Part shown: piece by piece, positions 17,796-26,964 of the stretch
How positions within the stretch are numbered: the stretch's first letter is position 1
Layout of the letters: the number at the start of each line of letters is the position of its first letter
Assembly: GCA_022791815.1 (NCBI GenBank)
Contig: JAAVZU010000106.1
Coordinates: 24,221 to 88,220, forward strand
Length of the DNA: 64,000 nt
Origin: Lachnospiraceae bacterium
GTDB lineage: Bacteria; Bacillota; Clostridia; Lachnospirales; Lachnospiraceae
Reading direction: 5' to 3'
The notes under the pieces: generated by a model
The model's input: the letters and a program-made list of their open reading frames with translations, nothing else
Databases searched by the model: none
Told to the model about the DNA's origin: nothing
Program-made: the position numbers and the translations under genes

Positions 17796-17909
17796 GTAGA
17801 ATCGAAGGTAGGTCAGTGCATTTACTGCACTGACTGTAAGAACACATAGAATAAGGCAATTATAATTGCCCTATTCCATAATAGTTTAGTCTATGGGCTG
17901 AACTGTTAC
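17796..17909 (-). mobile_element. GTAAC-type MITE, older composite copy
   Basis: On the minus strand: end palindrome (GTAACAGTTCAGCC / GACTAAACTATTA), hairpin GGGCAATTATAATTGCC, then GTTCTTACAGTCAGTGCA / TGCACTGACCTACC. The same order of parts as the copies at 10804 and 13451. The distal end is eroded and no target duplication is clear. Its first 50 bases encode the C-terminus of the phospholipase C-like gene. Confidence 0.72.
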
Positions 17910-18549
17910 AATTTTTGCAATGGTATTCCTTATGAAGTTTTGGTATAAAATATGACATAATATTTGTCAAAGAAAAAATATATTGACAGTCTGTTTGAAA
18001 AGAAGGCATCATGGATAGATATTCATGATGTTTTTCTTCTAATAATGTAAATAAATCAGTAATGGAATGTATATGGAATAAAAAATTCTGGTGCGGTATA
18101 GAGGAAGAATCAACAGCAGATATGTCAGCTAAATTTTGTATAGCATAGGTGTCTTTGGTATTTCTATGAAAAAAAGGTTTTGTATATTTCTGGGTTTTAT
18201 TTTTTAAAAAATAACAAAAATGGGTACGAAGTTTCCGTTCATAAGCACAATGTTCTTTTAAAGTTCCTGTAAAATTGGCATTATGGGGAAAGGTAAAATA
18301 ATCTGCCACATAGTGGAGGATAATACCCAATTGATAGAAGGATATGCTATTCCATATTTTTTTCTCAATTAGAGATTTGGTATTAGCATAAATCATATCA
18401 ATGCTATCTTTGTAAGTATGTCCTTGTAAATAGGTGAATAAGTTAATATCAGGCATAATATTGCCTAACAAAAATTCTTTCTGATATTTTTCAAAGTTTC
18501 TTTCTGAACAAATGAATTTTGCTAGATGCCAATGATTTTTTGTTTCCAT
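17860..18549 (-). CDS. Zinc-dependent phospholipase C-like protein
   Basis: The start at 18549 (METKNHWHLA) is chosen because GGAGGG lies just before it; an upstream ATG at 18576 is in frame. About 229 residues. Histidines and aspartates of the zinc-dependent phospholipase C fold are visible: NHWHLAKF, FLLGNIMPDIN and IILHYVADYFTFPHNANF. No signal peptide, as in many short Clostridial members; the substrate is uncertain. The last 15 residues (NSSAHRLNYYGIGQL) and the stop codon are encoded by the repeat element at 17796-17909, so the original C-terminus has been replaced. Confidence 0.8.
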   Translation of the reverse strand: METKNHWHLAKFICSERNFEKYQKEFLLGNIMPDINLFTYLQGHTYKDSIDMIYANTKSLIEKKIWNSISFYQLGIILHYVADYFTFPHNANFTGTLKEHCAYERKLRTHFCYFLKNKTQKYTKPFFHRNTKDTYAIQNLADISAVDSSSIPHQNFLFHIHSITDLFTLLEEKHHEYLSMMPSFQTDCQYIFSLTNIMSYFIPKLHKEYHCKNCNSSAHRLNYYGIGQL

Positions 18550-18773
18550 AACAAACCCTCCATAAGTTTTTATCACAATTTTAGTTAATATATATTGTAT
18601 TTAAAATGGAATTAGCACTTTACCATAATAGTATCACCCAAATGTGTATAAAGTATCATGAAAAGGTAAACTTTATATGAAGTTTAAATTTTTTGCTTAT
18701 GTTTTTTTTAGGAAGTTTATGGGATATTAGGCTTGAATTGAAAGAAAATATAAGTATAAATATTAGAAAAAAT

Positions 18774-18811
18774 AAAAAGCCGTCTGGAATTCTAAACCAA
18801 GACGACTTTTT
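18774..18811 (-). terminator. Terminator of the DUF885 gene
   Basis: On the minus strand AAAAAGTCGTCTTGG pairs with CCAGACGGCTTTTT and continues into TATTTTTTC. Confidence 0.88.
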
Positions 18812-18816
18812 ACATT

Positions 18817-20604
18817 TTACTGTTCCTTCATCCATTCGTCCATATAGTCAGAAATTAAGGAAAATGGTGCTGGACCTATATCCAAAAGGAAAGTATGAAA
18901 TTTTTTCAAATTAAACTTGTCACCAAGAGTTTCTTCCGCAGTACTTCTAAGATTGGCAAATTCTATATATCCAATTACATATTGAAGATAATTTGCTGGA
19001 TCATCAATAACTAAATCGTAAACGGATTTTGCAGCTTCTTCATCTGTAATACCGTAATCTGAAAGAAATTCTTTTAGTTCATCCAAATCCCAGCCATCAT
19101 AATTAACCCCAATATCCATTTGGGCATAAAGGCAAAGTGTGAGGATGTTATATTGTTTTGCGAACTCTGCTACATTTTCTTCTATTCCACAAATATTATA
19201 AGAATACATTTCACAATAGGTGGCCCAGCCTTCACTGTAACCGCCATAGTTCATAAGACTGCGTACTGGTTCAGGTTTTTGCTGGTTAAAATAAACATTT
19301 TGTAATAAATGTCCTGGATAGCTTTCATGAGCCACAGTTGGGAATATTTGGGTTAAATCGTTATCCTTTCCTCCATTGATATATACGCTGTTATCAGAAT
19401 AATTGTCAATTGCTGGAGTAAGATAAAATGCTGGACTTAAGTGATCTTCTAAAGATTTGTGTACATATTTTATGGTACAGTTTACCGGTTCCAAGGTTGG
19501 AAAATCTTCTTTTACTGCGTCCTCTAAGTAAGTAAGAATTTTTTCTGGATCTTTCATAGGAAATTCCATATCAAAAAAGTCATCATAAATGCCTTCATCA
19601 TTCCGATAAATACTATCCATTTTTAGAGAAGCACTACGCATTGTTTTTATTAAAGCGGATTTCATTTCTTTTATTGTCATATCTGAACCAGTAATACCTT
19701 GGGCAAGCTGTTCATAGTATTCTTTTCCATCAGGAAAATGACATACACCACCATTATTTTTTCCAGTACCTTTTAATTTCTTTAATTCTTCTATAAGCAT
19801 CTGATAAGCTGGAATGACATGGTTAAGAATGGCATCCTTGTTCTCTTTTTTAAAGTCGGTTTTTTCTTTTTCTGTTAATCCTTTGTAATCATCAATCCGG
19901 TCATTAAAAATATCAATTAAATAATTTTCTTCTGGTTTTTTGGTAAAATCTTCACACTGGGAGATAATGTTATCTGCCGTAGAGTCACTCATAAATAAAC
20001 CTGCTTTGGATTTTTCTTTTTCATATTCTACAAGTTGGGAAAAGTAGTCCTTAACACTGAGAAGAACCTGAATGTATTTTGTAATATCATCTTTATCATA
20101 GAAGTTATATTCAGCTAATAAAACAGGGAGCTGTCCCTGTATACCAGTAGTATTTCCCAGTGGTTCGCCATAAAGGAAGAATTTTTCTTCGTTACCAGTT
20201 ATAGTATAATAATCCACAAGAATATCATAAAGAAGCTGCTGTTCCTTAGTTAAAGCAGAACGGGAATAGTCAGACAATGTCTTAGAAGTATTTTCTGCTT
20301 TCACAAGATTTTCTTTCATCTTTGCCACAGAAGCATCTCCCAGTGTAGGAGTAAAATCTGTAATTCCATAACTTTCAGGTTTGGCAAGTGTATAATTTAA
20401 TGTAATACTGTCAGATTGTACATCGTCTACGAAAAGCTGGTTTACAAATTCATCAAAGGAAGCCTGGATTTCTTCTTTGTTTACGGTAACATCGGTAACT
20501 TCTTTCAGGGTTTTATTAAAGTTGCTGCATCCACTTCCCTGTATAGTTAAAATGATGATACCAATACATGCCAGTATCTGTTTGGTTAAGTTGTTTTTTT
20601 TCAT
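18817..20604 (-). CDS. DUF885 lipoprotein, putative metallopeptidase
   Basis: 595 residues. A lipoprotein signal with lipobox QGSGC (cysteine about 26) places it on the outer face of the membrane. It has the DUF885 architecture: a long helical body and a metal-binding TVAHESYPGHLLQ segment, with YSEGWATYCE further on. The family is thought to contain M2/M3-like zinc peptidases; activity here is inferred. Monocistronic, with its own terminator. Confidence 0.87.
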   Translation of the reverse strand: MKKNNLTKQILACIGIIILTIQGSGCSNFNKTLKEVTDVTVNKEEIQASFDEFVNQLFVDDVQSDSITLNYTLAKPESYGITDFTPTLGDASVAKMKENLVKAENTSKTLSDYSRSALTKEQQLLYDILVDYYTITGNEEKFFLYGEPLGNTTGIQGQLPVLLAEYNFYDKDDITKYIQVLLSVKDYFSQLVEYEKEKSKAGLFMSDSTADNIISQCEDFTKKPEENYLIDIFNDRIDDYKGLTEKEKTDFKKENKDAILNHVIPAYQMLIEELKKLKGTGKNNGGVCHFPDGKEYYEQLAQGITGSDMTIKEMKSALIKTMRSASLKMDSIYRNDEGIYDDFFDMEFPMKDPEKILTYLEDAVKEDFPTLEPVNCTIKYVHKSLEDHLSPAFYLTPAIDNYSDNSVYINGGKDNDLTQIFPTVAHESYPGHLLQNVYFNQQKPEPVRSLMNYGGYSEGWATYCEMYSYNICGIEENVAEFAKQYNILTLCLYAQMDIGVNYDGWDLDELKEFLSDYGITDEEAAKSVYDLVIDDPANYLQYVIGYIEFANLRSTAEETLGDKFNLKKFHTFLLDIGPAPFSLISDYMDEWMKEQ

Positions 20605-20722
20605 AGTTCTAATCCTTTCTATAAAGTGGTAATCTGCCTAATTGTTTAGAGATTTATTTTTTATAAAATTACCATACCATCTTTGATAGGTTCATCATGA
20701 ATTGATAACGTTTTAATAGTAC

Positions 20723-20817
20723 ATACTCATGCAGTTAGCCAGTCAAGAGGTTACATTTCTTTACAAGTAGACTTGCACAAAATGCAACCGTTTGTCAGGA
20801 CTTTCATAGTAAAGTAT
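20723..20817 (-). repeat. Dispersed 95-bp hairpin repeat (second family), copy 1
   Basis: On the minus strand it runs from ATACTTTACTATGAAAGTCC through a hairpin (GGTTGCATTTTGTGCAAG / CTTGTAAAGAAATGTAACC) to CATGAGTAT. Nearly the same ~95 bases occur at 58144-58240, and a 43-bp piece at 43362-43404. Unrelated to the GTAAC family. Confidence 0.8.
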
Positions 20818-21020
20818 ATATAAAATAATTAGTTGATATGCGTTTAACTTTTGGGCAATTAGTAAACAGATATATTAAAACTAATTCTATCACAGGATAG
20901 GTTTTTTGTCATGATAAATTTACTTTTGTATTCCTACTTGTAAATATCTGTATTATTGTGTATGATAGAAATGGTGTATTTGTTTGTGAATACACATATT
21001 AAAGCATTATATAAATTGTA

Positions 21021-21125
21021 GTAACTGTTCAGAATATATTCAAAAATTTGCTTGTCAGATTCTATTTTTGCAAAGTTTTGATATTTATTTGGTTTAGTAA
21101 ATTTACTCAAATATTGAACAGATAC
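21021..21125 (+). mobile_element. GTAAC-type element upstream of trpB
   Basis: 105 bp with ends GTAACTGTTCA and TTGAACAGATAC. Flanks aaattgta (21013-21020) and aaattttg (21126-21133) agree at 6 of 8. It ends 25 bp before the trpB start, so it lies in that gene's leader. Confidence 0.6.
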
Positions 21126-21150
21126 AAATTTTGAGAAAAGAGGATTATGA

Positions 21151-22521
21151 ATGAGTAGAGAAATACCTTATAAGATTTATTTAGAGGAAAGTGAAATGCC
21201 TAAACAATGGTACAATCTTCGCGCAGATATGAAGAACAAACCAGCACCATTGTTGAATCCAGAGACATTACAGCCAATAACTTTTGAAGAGTTGTCTGGA
21301 ATATTCTGTGAGGAGCTTGCAAAGCAAGAACTGAATGAAACAGATACACATATAGATATTCCAGAAGAGATACAGAAGTTTTATAAGATGTACCGTCCTG
21401 CACCTTTGGTAAGGGCTTACTGTTTGGAGGAGAAATTGGGAACTCCAGCAAAGATTTACTATAAATTTGAGGGAAATAATACAAGTGGCAGTCATAAGTT
21501 AAATTCTGCCATTGCACAAGCATACTACGCAAAGAAACAGGGGTTAAAGGGAGTTACTACAGAGACAGGTGCAGGTCAGTGGGGAACGGCTCTTTCTATG
21601 GCTTGTTCTTATTTTGACTTGGACTGTCAGGTATATATGGTAAAAGTTTCTTATGAACAAAAACCTTTCCGTCGTGAAGTAATGCGTACTTATGGTGCTT
21701 CTGTAACACCTTCTCCATCAGAAACTACAAAAGTAGGAAGACAAATTTTAGAGGAACATCCTGGAACTAATGGAAGTCTTGGATGTGCAATTTCTGAGGC
21801 AGTAGAAAAAGCTGTTTCTACAGAAGGATACCGTTATGTATTAGGTAGTGTATTAAATCAGGTATTACTGCATCAATCCATTATCGGAATGGAGACAAAG
21901 GCTGCATTGGACAAATATGAAATTGTTCCAGACATTGTAATTGGATGTGCTGGGGGTGGATCTAATCTTGGTGGTTTAATTTCTCCGTTTATGGGAGAAA
22001 AAATCCGTGGAGAGAGAGATTATCAGATTATTGCAGTCGAGCCAGCTTCTTGTCCAAGTATGACAAGAGGAACTTATGCTTATGATTATTGTGATACTGG
22101 ACGTGTCTGCCCACTGCAAAAAATGTATACACTTGGCAGCGGCTTTATGCCATCTCCAAATCATGCAGGAGGGCTTCGATATCATGGAATGAGTTCCACA
22201 TTATCTCAGTTATATGCAGATGGATTGATGGAAGCACGTTCTGTAGAACAGTCAGCAGTATTTGATGCTGCGACACAATTTGCAAGAGTAGAAGGAATTC
22301 TTCCAGCACCAGAAAGTGCACATGCAATCCGTGTTGCTCTTGATGAGGCATTAAAATGTAAGGAAACAGGAGAGGAGAAGACTATAGTATTTGGTCTTAC
22401 TGGAACTGGTTATTTTGATATGTTTGCTTATGAGAAGTTTAATGATGGTAAAATGACAGATTACATTCCAACAGATGAAGAAATTGCAGCTAGTTGTGCA
22501 AAACTTCCAAAGATAAATTAA
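21151..22521 (+). CDS. trpB: TrpB2-type tryptophan synthase beta-like PLP enzyme
   Basis: 456 residues, longer than standard TrpB, and with the N-terminal extension typical of TrpB2 (IPYKIYLEESEMPKQWYN). The PLP lysine lies in TSGSHKLNSAIAQAYYAK and the phosphate-binding loop is GCAGGGSNLGG. It converts indole and serine to tryptophan in characterised members. No trpA or other trp genes are adjacent, which fits a stand-alone indole-salvage role. Start supported by AGAGGA. Confidence 0.92.
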   Translation: MSREIPYKIYLEESEMPKQWYNLRADMKNKPAPLLNPETLQPITFEELSGIFCEELAKQELNETDTHIDIPEEIQKFYKMYRPAPLVRAYCLEEKLGTPAKIYYKFEGNNTSGSHKLNSAIAQAYYAKKQGLKGVTTETGAGQWGTALSMACSYFDLDCQVYMVKVSYEQKPFRREVMRTYGASVTPSPSETTKVGRQILEEHPGTNGSLGCAISEAVEKAVSTEGYRYVLGSVLNQVLLHQSIIGMETKAALDKYEIVPDIVIGCAGGGSNLGGLISPFMGEKIRGERDYQIIAVEPASCPSMTRGTYAYDYCDTGRVCPLQKMYTLGSGFMPSPNHAGGLRYHGMSSTLSQLYADGLMEARSVEQSAVFDAATQFARVEGILPAPESAHAIRVALDEALKCKETGEEKTIVFGLTGTGYFDMFAYEKFNDGKMTDYIPTDEEIAASCAKLPKIN

Positions 22522-22566
22522 ATGTATAGTCTCATAAGTGAGACATTGTTATTGTCATAAAGGAAG

Positions 22567-22603
22567 AGGATTGAATTTTATATTAAATAAGATTCAATCC
22601 TTT
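22567..22603 (+). terminator. Probable terminator of trpB
   Basis: Perfect 10-bp stem AGGATTGAAT / ATTCAATCCT followed by only a short T tract. Confidence 0.65.
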
Positions 22604-22674
22604 GTTCATTCAATGAGGTTAATACTTTAGATGTATGAGACAGACTTAAATTTTATCACATTTAGGATTATTAT

Positions 22675-23388
22675 TCATTTATCTTGATTTTCTCTCTCAA
22701 AATTCAAATATGCTTGTCTAAAAATTTCTTTTTTACTTCTTGCTATTGGAAGTTCTTTACCATTCTTCAACAGTAGGTTTTTATTTTTTACTTCTATAAT
22801 ATATCTCATATTTACAATATAAGAATTATGAATTCGTATGAAAAAAAGTCCTTTAAGGTCAATTTCTAATTTTCGCATTGTACCATTTATAGTAATGCTG
22901 TAATTAGTACAATGGTATATTAAATCATGGTTTATTACTTCAATATAAATAATATCTTCTATATTGATGGTATATTCTTGGCCACCCCTTGCTAGTATCA
23001 GGTTATTCTTTTCATAGTTATTAAGACGGATCAGCAGCTCATTTAATTGAAATGCAAAATACTCGTATTCAATTGGTTTTACTAAGAAACGATAAGCATT
23101 CACTCTATAGCCTTCAACAGCATATTGTATTAAGGCTGATAAAAAAATTATTTCTACTTTTTCATTAGTTTTTCGTATCTGTTCTGCAATATGTATACCG
23201 TTTTCGTCTTGTATATTGATATCTAAGAAAATAATTTGGTACTGGTTAAAATTACTCTCTAGTAGTTCTTTACCGTTTTGGTACTTGTCGCATTTTACAT
23301 CTATCCCTAATGAATTGCCTAACCTTGTTACAAAGTTTTCCACTTGTTCACAATATTGAATCTCATTATCACAAGTAGCAATCATCAT
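22675..23388 (-). CDS. LytTR response regulator (AgrA/ComE type)
   Basis: 237 residues. Receiver domain with phospho-acceptor in IIFLDINIQDENG and KPIEYEYF lysine. The LytTR domain contains INIEDIIYIEVINHDLIYH and FIRIHNSYIVNMRYI. It has GGGGAGAGG before ATG-ATG. There is no kinase gene beside it. It is divergent from the caspase-like gene at 23707, whose promoter it may control. Confidence 0.9.
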   Translation of the reverse strand: MMIATCDNEIQYCEQVENFVTRLGNSLGIDVKCDKYQNGKELLESNFNQYQIIFLDINIQDENGIHIAEQIRKTNEKVEIIFLSALIQYAVEGYRVNAYRFLVKPIEYEYFAFQLNELLIRLNNYEKNNLILARGGQEYTINIEDIIYIEVINHDLIYHCTNYSITINGTMRKLEIDLKGLFFIRIHNSYIVNMRYIIEVKNKNLLLKNGKELPIARSKKEIFRQAYLNFERENQDK

Positions 23389-23706
23389 ATACCTCTCCCC
23401 TTTTTATTTAACATGAATTAAATTAAGCTCTGTTGCCAATGCGATTGTAGTTGCCCTTATGAAATCGTTCTTAATAATATTATACAATAAAAAAACAATT
23501 ATTAGTATATTAAATTTTATTTATACATATATTATAAAAATAGTGTATTAGTAACATTTAATGTATTTGTTGTGCTATTTACGAAAAAAAATGCATTTCA
23601 CGTAATATATATTGAAAACAAAATAATATAATGGTAGAATACAGCGAAGAAGATAAAGTATGACATACTATATAGTAGTTGTGATGAACAAGAAAGGGAA
23701 TATAAT
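23389..23706. other. Divergent intergenic region, LytTR regulator and caspase-like gene
   Basis: Very AT-rich 318 bp without ORFs. It contains the promoter annotated at 23612-23640 and, just upstream of it, an interrupted palindrome TTACG (23579-23583) / CGTAA (23601-23605) that may be an operator. Confidence 0.5.
23612..23640 (+). promoter_or_regulatory. Promoter of the caspase-like gene
   Basis: -35 TTGAAA (23612-23617), 17-bp spacer, -10 TAGAAT (23635-23640) with an extended TGG. Confidence 0.6.
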
Positions 23707-24789
23707 ATGAAGAAAACAAGAACAAAGCTGATTATGATAGTTGTGTGTATTTTTTTTGTATTGGTTATGCAACAAGGAAATAAGTATTGTGATCAAAAAA
23801 TTGTGGGAAAAGAAGGGACTTATACAGTTGCATTTTATGCTAATGGCGGTAAGGGTACTATGAAACCACAAGTTATTAAAGTGTCTAAAAAGGTTTCCTT
23901 AAAAGAAAGTACTTTTTATCGAAAAGGATATGTATTTCAGGGATGGGCATTATCAAAAAATGGAAAGGTAAAGTATAAGAATAAAGCCAAAGTGCAGAAA
24001 TTATCTACAGCTGGAAAGAAAATCAAGTTTTACGCAAAATGGGAAAAAGCAGAGAAAAGACGTGGAATTGCATTGGTAGAATCTTCTACAGCTGCTGTTC
24101 CTATATTAGATGCTGAAAGTACCTATGCTATGATGAATAATTCTACGTTTTATGGTAAGAAAATGGATAAGTTGGTATTATATCCTAATCATACAAAAAA
24201 ACAAATAGAAAAGAAGATGAAAACATTATTTAAAGATAATACTGCAAGAGATATAAGCTATATTTATATGTCATGTCATGGAGATACAAAAGGAAATATA
24301 TATATTGGTTCAGACGATACATATTTTTCAACAAGCGAATTGAGAGAATTTTGCGATAAAAACATCCAAGGAACAGTTGTATTAATGCTTGATTGCTGTT
24401 ATGCTGGAATGTCCATTGCTTCAACCCAAAATGCTGATTTTGATTTTTCAGAAAAATTTGTGACTGATTTTATATCAAAAAAAGCTGATAATGAAAAGGG
24501 ATTAACGACATCAAAATATAAAGTCATTTGTTCATCAAGAAAAAATGAAACTTCTTGGGGTGGCGAGATAAGCCTGGCAACAGAATATTGGAATGAAGGT
24601 GCTGGATGGCTGGCAATATCAAAAGTAAAATGTGAGTTACTTGCAGATGACAATAAAGATAAGAAGATTACCTTAAAGGAATTACATAAATATTCAAATA
24701 AAAAAGTGTTAAAAGAGAATCCTAACCAACATGTTACCGTATATCCAAAAAATAGTTCATTTATTATGTTTGGAAGGTTTAATTATTAA
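23707..24789 (+). CDS. Secreted caspase-like cysteine protease with InlB-type repeat
   Basis: 360 residues. An N-terminal export helix is followed by an InlB/Listeria-Bacteroides repeat (TVAFYANGGKGTM ... GYVFQGWAL ... FYAKWE, about 37-115). A caspase-fold domain carries H191 in YMSCHGD and C231 in MLDCCYAG, the metacaspase-like dyad. No transmembrane tail, so it is probably secreted or loosely surface-bound. The downstream InlB-repeat protein begins 14 bp after the stop, so the two are likely made together, perhaps protease and substrate or surface partner. Confidence 0.85.
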   Translation: MKKTRTKLIMIVVCIFFVLVMQQGNKYCDQKIVGKEGTYTVAFYANGGKGTMKPQVIKVSKKVSLKESTFYRKGYVFQGWALSKNGKVKYKNKAKVQKLSTAGKKIKFYAKWEKAEKRRGIALVESSTAAVPILDAESTYAMMNNSTFYGKKMDKLVLYPNHTKKQIEKKMKTLFKDNTARDISYIYMSCHGDTKGNIYIGSDDTYFSTSELREFCDKNIQGTVVLMLDCCYAGMSIASTQNADFDFSEKFVTDFISKKADNEKGLTTSKYKVICSSRKNETSWGGEISLATEYWNEGAGWLAISKVKCELLADDNKDKKITLKELHKYSNKKVLKENPNQHVTVYPKNSSFIMFGRFNY

Positions 24790-24802
24790 GGAGAAGAAGA
24801 TT

Positions 24803-26335
24803 ATGAAGAGAAAATTTTGGTTACAGTATTTTATAATATTTATTGGAAGTATTGTACTATTACCTTGTATAATATCTCAAATATCAAAAGCAAATGAAAC
24901 TCAAAAAGCAAATGAAATAACAATTGGCTGCGATTTTATTCCCAAAAATGGTTCAGATGATCATAATCTTACTTGGGGTTCCTGTATGGGATTATATGCA
25001 ATTTCAAATGTAGGAAACCAAGACAATAATACAAAGATTAAATGGAATGTGGAAAGTACATTAGGCAGTGAGGTTACAGTCTCAATAAGCGAGTATAAAA
25101 CTTCAAAGGGTTATGATGCGGTAAAAATCTATGCACCGTTTGGATATTGTGATACTCTATCTGTTACTGCATATCTAGAGAGTGATAATTCTATATTAGA
25201 GAAATATGAGTTAAATATTATTGATGGTACAAATTGGAATGGCAAACATTTTTTCCAATTTTATTCTGGAAAAACAGATGGTTTCACAGTAAAAGGAACA
25301 GAGCCAGAATTTTTTGAAGAGTGGGATGTTCAAAGTCAGACATATACCATTAGTTTTCCTGAAAACTCTTATCAAGTTGATAAGTTGGAATTTTTGCATT
25401 GGAAAGATGAAAAAGGTAATATTTATCAGCCAGGTGAAAAGTTAACAGTTTCTTATACGGGGGAAGCATTTTATCCAATTTATGCGGTATGGGGAAAAAA
25501 TGTTAATTATACCCTGACTTATGATACTCAAGGTGGATATTTTTCAGGAGCAAGTAAAAAGGCATATAAAAAAGGAGCTTCTGTAACTATAACAACAGAG
25601 GAACCTGCCAGAGATAAATATAAGTTTAAAGAATGGAATACCACTGTTGATGGAAGTGGAGAATCATACTATCCCAACGATAGTTTGACATTAAATAATA
25701 ATGTAATTTTATATGCAATTTGGGAAATAGATACATCAGATAGAACAAAACATCCAATTTCTAATTATGCACCAAGTATAAAACTTACATCTAAAACATC
25801 AAAACTAAATATTTCATGGGAATTTGTAGGTGAGGTGGCAGGTTATTGTGTAGAAGTATCTTCCGCATCAACAGGAAATAAATATAAAGTCATGAATACT
25901 ATGGAGGATGTTAGTTATATTTCTTATATGGATTCTGCCTTGAAAAATGGAAAAAAGGCAAAGGTAAGAGTTCGTGCATATACAATTGTAGATGGGAAAA
26001 AGATATATTCCAGATATTCTAATGTTAAAAGTGATACATTACTAAAGAAAGCTATTTTAAAAAGTGTAACCTATAAAAAGCAGAAAAAGCAGGTGATAAT
26101 AAAATGGTCAAAACCTGCTAATATAAATGGAATTGAAATTTATCAAAAAATTGGAGCTGGAAAGTATAAAAAAATTTATACAGCGAAGTCTAATAGCCAA
26201 AAAACTACACGTTCTTTAGTAAAAGTAAAAAAAGGAAAAAAGGTCAGTTATAAGATTCGCTATTATACGAAGAATGGAGGTAAAAAGATTTATAGTCCAT
26301 TTTCAGGAGTGAAATCTGTAAAAAAATCAAGCTAA
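24803..26335 (+). CDS. InlB-repeat surface protein with Fn3-like tail
   Basis: The start at 24803 (MKRKFWLQYF) follows GGAGAAGAAG and gives a signal peptide; about 510 residues. Two InlB-type repeats (around residues 150-230 and 233-310, the second with LTYDTQGGYFSGA ... YKFKEWNTT ... VILYAIWE) precede two fibronectin type III-like modules rich in lysine (SKLNISWEFVGEVAGYCVEV ... KKQVIIKWSKPANINGIEIY). No sortase motif is visible. It is probably secreted and cell-wall associated through its basic C-terminus, and co-expressed with the caspase-like protease. Confidence 0.85.
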   Translation: MKRKFWLQYFIIFIGSIVLLPCIISQISKANETQKANEITIGCDFIPKNGSDDHNLTWGSCMGLYAISNVGNQDNNTKIKWNVESTLGSEVTVSISEYKTSKGYDAVKIYAPFGYCDTLSVTAYLESDNSILEKYELNIIDGTNWNGKHFFQFYSGKTDGFTVKGTEPEFFEEWDVQSQTYTISFPENSYQVDKLEFLHWKDEKGNIYQPGEKLTVSYTGEAFYPIYAVWGKNVNYTLTYDTQGGYFSGASKKAYKKGASVTITTEEPARDKYKFKEWNTTVDGSGESYYPNDSLTLNNNVILYAIWEIDTSDRTKHPISNYAPSIKLTSKTSKLNISWEFVGEVAGYCVEVSSASTGNKYKVMNTMEDVSYISYMDSALKNGKKAKVRVRAYTIVDGKKIYSRYSNVKSDTLLKKAILKSVTYKKQKKQVIIKWSKPANINGIEIYQKIGAGKYKKIYTAKSNSQKTTRSLVKVKKGKKVSYKIRYYTKNGGKKIYSPFSGVKSVKKSS

Positions 26336-26418
26336 AAAAGATAACAAGCTATTATATATCAAGGGGAATAAGCAAACCAGAGAAATCATAGAATAACAAA
26401 AAGGCAGGAAGCCAGCAA

Positions 26419-26949
26419 ATGGCGGTGACAGGTATGAAGATACTTTATTTTTTGTCAGATTTTATGATTCCTCTGGTTATTTTGTATGTAATCGGATATG
26501 GTTTATTAATGCGGATCAATATATTTGATGCATTTTTACGTGGAGCAAAAGATGGTATGAAAGTCGTAGTCGGGATTTTGCCTACTTTAATAGGTCTAAT
26601 GATTGCAATTGCTGTTCTTAGAAGTTCAGGAGCATTAGAATACATAGGTATGCAGATTGGAAGAGTAACAAAGTATGTGTCATTTCCACAAGAATTAGTG
26701 CCACTTGTATTGGTAAAAATGTTTTCTTCCTCTGCAGCGACAGGGCTGCTTTTGGATATATATAAAACATTTGGTACAGATTCTAGGATTGGTGCAATGG
26801 CATCGGTGCTTATGAGCTGTTCGGAAACCATATTCTATACTATGGCAGTCTACTTTAGTGCAGCTAAAATAAAAAAGACGGGATATACCCTTCAAGGGGC
26901 ATTGATTGCTACATTAGCGGGAATACTGGCAACAATATGGTTAGTATAG
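26419..26949 (+). CDS. spmB: Spore maturation protein B
   Basis: 176 residues, with membrane segments typical of SpmB: DAFLRGAKDGMKVVVGILPTLIGLM, the VKMFSSSAATGLLLDIY motif and SCSETIFYTMAVYFSA. AGGAAG precedes the ATG. It normally acts with SpmA in spore core dehydration and is usually the next gene. Here 13 kb of other genes lie between them. Confidence 0.93.
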   Translation: MAVTGMKILYFLSDFMIPLVILYVIGYGLLMRINIFDAFLRGAKDGMKVVVGILPTLIGLMIAIAVLRSSGALEYIGMQIGRVTKYVSFPQELVPLVLVKMFSSSAATGLLLDIYKTFGTDSRIGAMASVLMSCSETIFYTMAVYFSAAKIKKTGYTLQGALIATLAGILATIWLV

Positions 26950-26964
26950 AAAGGATGTAGAGTA

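Noticed and set aside
21021..21150. T-box or tryptophan riboswitch upstream of trpB
   Set aside because: The hairpin here is explained by a GTAAC-type element; no T-box sequence or leader terminator is visible.
24731..24802. Upstream extension of the InlB-repeat gene (also 34247-34336 and 44886-44978 for other genes)
   Set aside because: These in-frame extensions lack ribosome sites, overlap the previous gene or spoil the signal peptide, while strong ribosome sites precede the chosen starts.
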